Shown here piece after piece: positions 61,151-64,000 of a stretch of DNA of 64,000 nt. The position numbers and the translations under genes are program-made. How positions within the stretch are numbered: position 1 is the first letter of the stretch; every line of letters begins with the position of its first letter. The stretch is taken from the NCBI GenBank assembly GCA_964461815.1, contig CAYWVF010000007.1, forward strand, positions 49,352 to 113,351, given 5' to 3'. This stretch comes from JAAZBA01 sp964461815. Lineage in GTDB: Bacteria; Bacillota; Clostridia; Oscillospirales; QAMX01. The notes beneath the pieces are model-generated. The model was not told where the DNA came from, made no database searches, and was given only the letters and a program-made list of their open reading frames with translations.

Positions 61151-61933
61151 ATGATTTTTGATATCAATACATATATCGGACATTATCCTTTCCGCAGTAC
61201 TACTCACAAAACAGCCGCAGAACTCATCGCATTAATGGATGAATTTGGAATTGACAAATCGGCTGTATCATCAGTCAGCGGTGTATTTTACAGAGATGTT
61301 TCTCGTGGAAATTATGAGCTTCTAGATGAAATTTCAAAGTATTCCGATCGTCTCATTCCGTTTTGTAATTTAAATCCTTCATATACATATGTCATTGAGG
61401 ATCTGAAAAAGTTTAAGGAAATGGGATTCAGAGGAGTGAAGCTTTTCCCTGCTACCCATGGTTATAGACTTGACAGTGACGAGTCTGTTGAGGTTTTAAA
61501 GCTTGCAGCTGAGCTCGAAATGCCTGTACAGCTGCCAATATATATCGAGGATCATCGTCAGCGCCATCCAATGGATATTAATGCGCCTATCAATTTGGAT
61601 GAGATCAAAAATGCTGCACTTCTTTCAGCTAAAACGGACTTTATCATTTCAAATTACGTATCTCAAGCATTTTCTCCTATACTTTCCTCACTTGATCGTT
61701 CTGGTGAGTTTTATTATGACCTCGGCAGGATAGATAATCTGCTGCAAGACTCCTTTACGACTGTATTAAACACAGCCGGCATAGATCATATTTTGTTTGG
61801 CAGCGGTGCTCCACTTCAATATATAGGAGTTCAGTTAACAAAGCTGGAGTATATGCCTGACACAAACGCGTTGTCATGCGAGGATATCGAAAAAATAAGA
61901 TCCGGGAATGCAATGCGCCTACTTAAGCTATAG
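61151..61933 (+). CDS. Amidohydrolase-related protein lacking the usual metal ligands
   Basis: This 260-residue protein aligns with the previous gene's fold (FDINTYIGHYPFR, GFRGVKLFPATHGYRLD, HILFGSGAPLQYI), but the HxH of the active site is N-T-Y (residues 6-8). The place of the second histidine is PVQLPIY, the third is IISNYVS, and the acidic Asp is Gly (FGSGAP, G219). Only scattered histidines remain, e.g. the EDHRQRHP stretch, 133-140. It is therefore a likely pseudoenzyme or a structural partner of the upstream enzyme, or binds metal differently. I recall related degenerate proteins paired the same way but cannot check them. It overlaps no neighbour, with gaps of six and five bases. Confidence 0.72.
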   Translation: MIFDINTYIGHYPFRSTTHKTAAELIALMDEFGIDKSAVSSVSGVFYRDVSRGNYELLDEISKYSDRLIPFCNLNPSYTYVIEDLKKFKEMGFRGVKLFPATHGYRLDSDESVEVLKLAAELEMPVQLPIYIEDHRQRHPMDINAPINLDEIKNAALLSAKTDFIISNYVSQAFSPILSSLDRSGEFYYDLGRIDNLLQDSFTTVLNTAGIDHILFGSGAPLQYIGVQLTKLEYMPDTNALSCEDIEKIRSGNAMRLLKL

Positions 61934-61938
61934 ATATT

Positions 61939-62307
61939 ATGGAATTAAAAGTATTACCTTATGATTTTTCGATATGTAAAGCTGAGAATATATCGTCATC
62001 CGATCTTACAGGGGAATTTTTCTTCATAAGTAAAACAGATGAGGAGCTTTCACTCGTGTGTATCACAGCTGAAGCCCCGAAAAAACTAATTGCCAGAGAC
62101 GATGGCTGGAATGGATTTCGTATACAAGGGACATTGGACTTTTCCCTTATAGGTATACTTTCCAAACTATCCGCAATATTAGCAGAAAACAATATCGGTA
62201 TATTTGCTGTATCGACTTACAATACCGACTATATTTTTACAAAAAAAGAAAATTTCAAAAAAGCACTGAATGTGCTGTCAAACGCAGGATATAAAATAAT
62301 AAAATAA
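61939..62307 (+). CDS. ACT-domain protein (ACT_7 type)
   Basis: The 122-residue protein has the tandem ACT-like layout of the ACT_7/CASTOR-like group: an N-terminal beta-rich unit (ELSLVCITAEAPKKL) and a C-terminal one (DFSLIGILSKLSAILAENNI). These usually bind an amino acid or small ligand and act as regulators. No DNA-binding part. There is no clear ribosome binding site before the ATG at 61939, so it is probably translated by coupling from the previous gene five bases upstream. It may give feedback control over the amidohydrolase pair. Confidence 0.8.
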   Translation: MELKVLPYDFSICKAENISSSDLTGEFFFISKTDEELSLVCITAEAPKKLIARDDGWNGFRIQGTLDFSLIGILSKLSAILAENNIGIFAVSTYNTDYIFTKKENFKKALNVLSNAGYKIIK

Positions 62308-62330
62308 ATAATATTGAAAGGAGCATATCT

Positions 62331-63182
62331 ATGAAACCATCATTGTACTCTCTCGTACTGCAAAAAAGAAGTGTTCATCAAATCATTAAAATAGCCTCGG
62401 AGCTTGGCTATGAGGGTGTTGAGATATGGGGACGTGAGCCTCATGTCAGTCAGGATATATCTATCGAACGTGTTCACGAATACCGTGATATAGCTGCGAG
62501 CTACGGACTTCCGATAGTCGGAGTTGCAGGCTATCTCGGTCAATTTTCAACTATCTCAGAATCTGACTGCGAGAAAAATTTGGAAGAGCTAAAAAAATAC
62601 ACGGTCGTTCTCAACGAGCTCGGATGTGACCTTTTGCGTATCTGGGCAGGCGGTCCAAATGCTTTTATGGCACAGAACTACCACTATGAAAAAGCTGCCT
62701 ATTGGCTGAACAAATGCTGTGATATCGCAAAGGACGGCGGTATACGTCTCGGAATAGAAATACATAATAATACACTCGTAGAATCAGCCGATGATGCTCT
62801 GAAATTATGGAACATGGTTGGAAGCGATTCACTTGGATTTATTCATGATGCAGGTAATATGTACATTTCAGATACAGATTACGGTATTGACGGACTTAAA
62901 AAGCTTGGTACACATCTTTTCCATATGCATATCAAAAGTGAAGAGCGTGTGCCTGAGGGTACAGAGGGCTCGTTCAAGAGTCTGAACAGGCACGGCTGTG
63001 AATATATCCGTCAGGTAGTTATCGACGAGGGCAAGGTAGATTTCAACGCTGTTTTTGCTGCACTCAAGGAAATAGGCTACAGCGGATTCATGTCTTGCGA
63101 ATGCTTTGCATACAACAAAGGCGATATAGAGCGTTCCAAACAGGATATCGATTCCATGAGACGCATAATGTCACAATTATAA
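62331..63182 (+). CDS. Sugar phosphate isomerase/epimerase-type TIM-barrel protein
   Basis: The 283-residue protein is of the xylose-isomerase-like/AP endonuclease 2 class. The likely divalent metal ligands are E143 (LGIEIHNN), D173 (FIHDAGNM), H200 (FHMHIKSE) and E257 (SCECFAYN), a complete set. Members isomerise or epimerise sugars and inositols, or eliminate keto-glycosides. GAAAGGAG precedes the ATG. It is the last gene of the operon, followed by the terminator at 63190-63211. Which substrate links it to the amidohydrolases is unknown. Confidence 0.85.
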   Translation: MKPSLYSLVLQKRSVHQIIKIASELGYEGVEIWGREPHVSQDISIERVHEYRDIAASYGLPIVGVAGYLGQFSTISESDCEKNLEELKKYTVVLNELGCDLLRIWAGGPNAFMAQNYHYEKAAYWLNKCCDIAKDGGIRLGIEIHNNTLVESADDALKLWNMVGSDSLGFIHDAGNMYISDTDYGIDGLKKLGTHLFHMHIKSEERVPEGTEGSFKSLNRHGCEYIRQVVIDEGKVDFNAVFAALKEIGYSGFMSCECFAYNKGDIERSKQDIDSMRRIMSQL

Positions 63183-63189
63183 TGCAGTG

Positions 63190-63211
63190 AACGGAGAGTC
63201 ATCTCTCCGTT
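63190..63211 (+). terminator. Terminator of the amidohydrolase/isomerase operon
   Basis: AACGGAGAG (63190-63198), loop TCAT, CTCTCCGTT (63203-63211), then TTCTC. It lies eight bases after the isomerase stop codon and marks the end of the native gene block. Confidence 0.88.
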
Positions 63212-63236
63212 TTCTCATAAAAATACCGGGGAATAG

Positions 63237-63431
63237 GCTGAGAGTCATAAAACAGTATTGCAGTATTGTGCCGAAATCAACAAAGCAGCACAAAACCGCA
63301 TGGGGCTGATCGTCCCGCAACCGGCAAAGCAGTATGGTGTGACCGAACAACTGAAATCCGACAACCAACCGGAATGGGTATGGCAGTTGAACGCTTACAA
63401 GGCACTTCTCAGAAGCTATCGTGAAGTTTGA
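63237..63431 (+). pseudogene. TnpV transposon-protein C-terminal remnant
   Basis: A frame from just after a TAG (63234-63236) to TGA (63429-63431) encodes 64 residues without a start codon or ribosome binding site at its beginning. The stretch VLQYCAEINKAAQNRM, then YGVTEQLKSDNQPEWV, strongly recalls the C-terminal half of TnpV, a roughly 120-residue protein of clostridial mobile elements. The N-terminal half is absent. It lies right after the terminator of the native operon and before the PadR promoter, so it marks an old insertion or recombination scar. The match is from memory of the family. Confidence 0.65.
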
Positions 63432-63454
63432 ATTGATTTATAATTGATAACGAG

Positions 63455-63482
63455 ACCGCCCGAGCATTTTTGTTCGGGCGGT
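63455..63482. terminator. GC-rich hairpin after the TnpV remnant
   Basis: ACCGCCCGA (63455-63463) and TTCGGGCGGT (63473-63482) form a strong stem with a T-rich loop. The tail after it (TAAAAC) has no U-run, so it may be a transposon-end structure or an inefficient terminator. Confidence 0.5.
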
Positions 63483-63523
63483 TAAAACATCTTGAATAAA
63501 GTGTTACTTTTTCAGTAAACCTA

Positions 63524-63590
63524 TTGACTTGAATTGCGAAAGCAAGTATAATTAGCTATGCTATATAGGATAACTAAACAGTATAGCTAA
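63524..63590 (+). promoter_or_regulatory. PadR-gene promoter with downstream inverted repeat
   Basis: TTGACT (63524-63529) and a perfect TATAAT (63547-63552) are 17 bases apart. Downstream, TTAGCTAT (63552-63559) and ATAGCTAA (63583-63590) form an inverted repeat that overlaps the -10 at its left end, fitting autorepression by the encoded PadR protein. Confidence 0.75.
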
Positions 63591-63605
63591 AGTAAGGTGA
63601 AGAGT

Positions 63606-63965
63606 ATGGAAAATAGATATGTGCAACAATTCAAAAAAGGCTCTCTTGAAATGATACTATTGTCTTTGATTGGGCGCAAGGAAACATACGGTTATGAGAT
63701 AATCACTATGTTAAATAATAGTGCGTCTGTCTTAGGCTATGCAAAAGAAGGAACTATTTACCCTATTTTATATCGTTTACAAGAAGCAGAGTTAATTCAA
63801 TGTCGTTTAGCACCAGCGGCAGCTAACGGCGGCTCTAAAAAGTATTACTCCCTCACTCCCAAAGGGAAAGAAGTCTTACAGGAATTGATTGTGTTTTGGG
63901 CAAGCTACACAGAGTGCGTAAATAGCTTTATTGCCGACTATCAGCAAGCGGAGGTATCGGAATGA
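63606..63965 (+). CDS. PadR-family transcriptional regulator
   Basis: The 119-residue protein has the PadR winged helix: LEMILLSLIGRKETYGYEII, then GYAKEGTIYPILYRLQEAEL, GGSKKYYSLTPKGKEVL, and a C-terminal dimerisation helix. PadR proteins repress nearby membrane or stress genes. The ATG at 63606 has AAGGTGA upstream. Its TGA overlaps the next ATG (ATGA), a typical pairing with a DUF1700/HAAS-type gene. Composition and sequence style differ from the block left of 63200; with the TnpV remnant this suggests acquisition. Confidence 0.93.
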   Translation: MENRYVQQFKKGSLEMILLSLIGRKETYGYEIITMLNNSASVLGYAKEGTIYPILYRLQEAELIQCRLAPAAANGGSKKYYSLTPKGKEVLQELIVFWASYTECVNSFIADYQQAEVSE

Positions 63966-64000
63966 AAGAGCAATATATTAAGCAAGTAAAAAAAGAACTG
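63962..64000 (+). CDS. Start of the PadR partner gene (probably DUF1700-like), cut by the right edge
   Basis: Only 13 codons are visible: MKEQYIKQVKKEL. The ATG at 63962 overlaps the PadR stop. In many Firmicutes a gene coupled to PadR this way encodes a DUF1700/HAAS-domain membrane protein, and MKEQYIKQVKKEL suits that N-terminus, but 13 residues cannot prove it. Confidence 0.5.
   Translation, partial: MKEQYIKQVKKEL

Noticed and set aside
1..64000. CRISPR array, tRNA or rRNA genes
   Set aside because: No regularly spaced repeats, cloverleaf-like T-loop sequences (GGTTCGAATCC type) or rRNA signatures were noticed. A tRNAscan/Infernal run would settle this.

Overview
The window reads as chromosome of an anaerobic, fermentative Firmicute of the class Clostridia, probably a glycan-eating gut or rumen species. 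This rests on gene content: pyruvate:ferredoxin oxidoreductase, acetate kinase, indolepyruvate:ferredoxin oxidoreductase, formate-tetrahydrofolate ligase, a SleB-type cell wall hydrolase with a copper-amine-oxidase-like domain, TmcAL, DUF951 and DUF378 proteins. Strong AGGAGG-type ribosome binding sites and a moderately AT-rich composition agree. Genus and species cannot be named from the sequence alone. I saw no rRNA, tRNA, CRISPR array or prophage.

Layout. 1-3576 (minus): a GH20-type hexosaminidase gene cut by the left edge and a homocysteine methyltransferase/methylene-THF reductase fusion. 3616-13085 (minus): a sugar operon with a fucose/arabinose-isomerase-like protein, an FGGY kinase, two tandem paralogous clan GH-A hydrolases, a class III aminotransferase and a decayed beta-helix glycosidase, ending in a strong terminator. 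A LacI-family regulator lies just upstream. 14235-15171 (plus): a solitary secreted cell wall hydrolase. 15144-20757 (minus): a redox sugar operon with two Gfo/Idh/MocA dehydrogenases, an FAD oxidoreductase and a mannitol-dehydrogenase-family enzyme. 20892-30394 (plus): a ten-gene run of paaK, iorA, iorB, an ACT protein, a methionine-gamma-lyase-like protein, fhs, tsaE, tsaB, rpiB and upp. 30416-37927 (minus): a second GH20 enzyme, a serine hydrolase, a PatB-type aminotransferase, Mrp, a DUF4380-like protein and TmcAL. 37900-44600 (plus): acetate kinase, pyruvate:ferredoxin oxidoreductase, a small unknown protein and an FAD oxidoreductase. 44602-54580: mixed housekeeping genes (DUF378, S1-domain protein, DUF951, nucleoside phosphorylase, secreted GHL10 protein, RarA, HAD phosphatases, AI-2E-family permease, RmuC). 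54582-60164 (minus): a repair cluster, uracil-DNA glycosylase family - uvrB - uvrA. 60275-63211 (plus): two amidohydrolase-related proteins, an ACT protein and a sugar isomerase. 63237-64000 (plus): a TnpV remnant, then a PadR regulator with a consensus promoter and the first codons of a partner gene, which looks like the edge of an acquired segment.

How it works together. The carbohydrate enzymes (two GH20, two GH-A, isomerase, kinase, Gfo/Idh pair, FAD and mannitol dehydrogenases) lack signal peptides. They therefore probably work on oligosaccharides already inside the cell, yet no sugar transporter is present in the window. Pyruvate from sugars would enter PFOR and acetate kinase. Aromatic 2-oxoacids would go through IorAB, with PaaK handling arylacetyl-CoA. 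The most unusual pieces are the tandem GH-A paralogues with their private isomerase and kinase, the canonical plus metal-ligand-poor amidohydrolase pair with an ACT partner, the decaying beta-helix gene, and the TnpV/PadR junction at the right edge.
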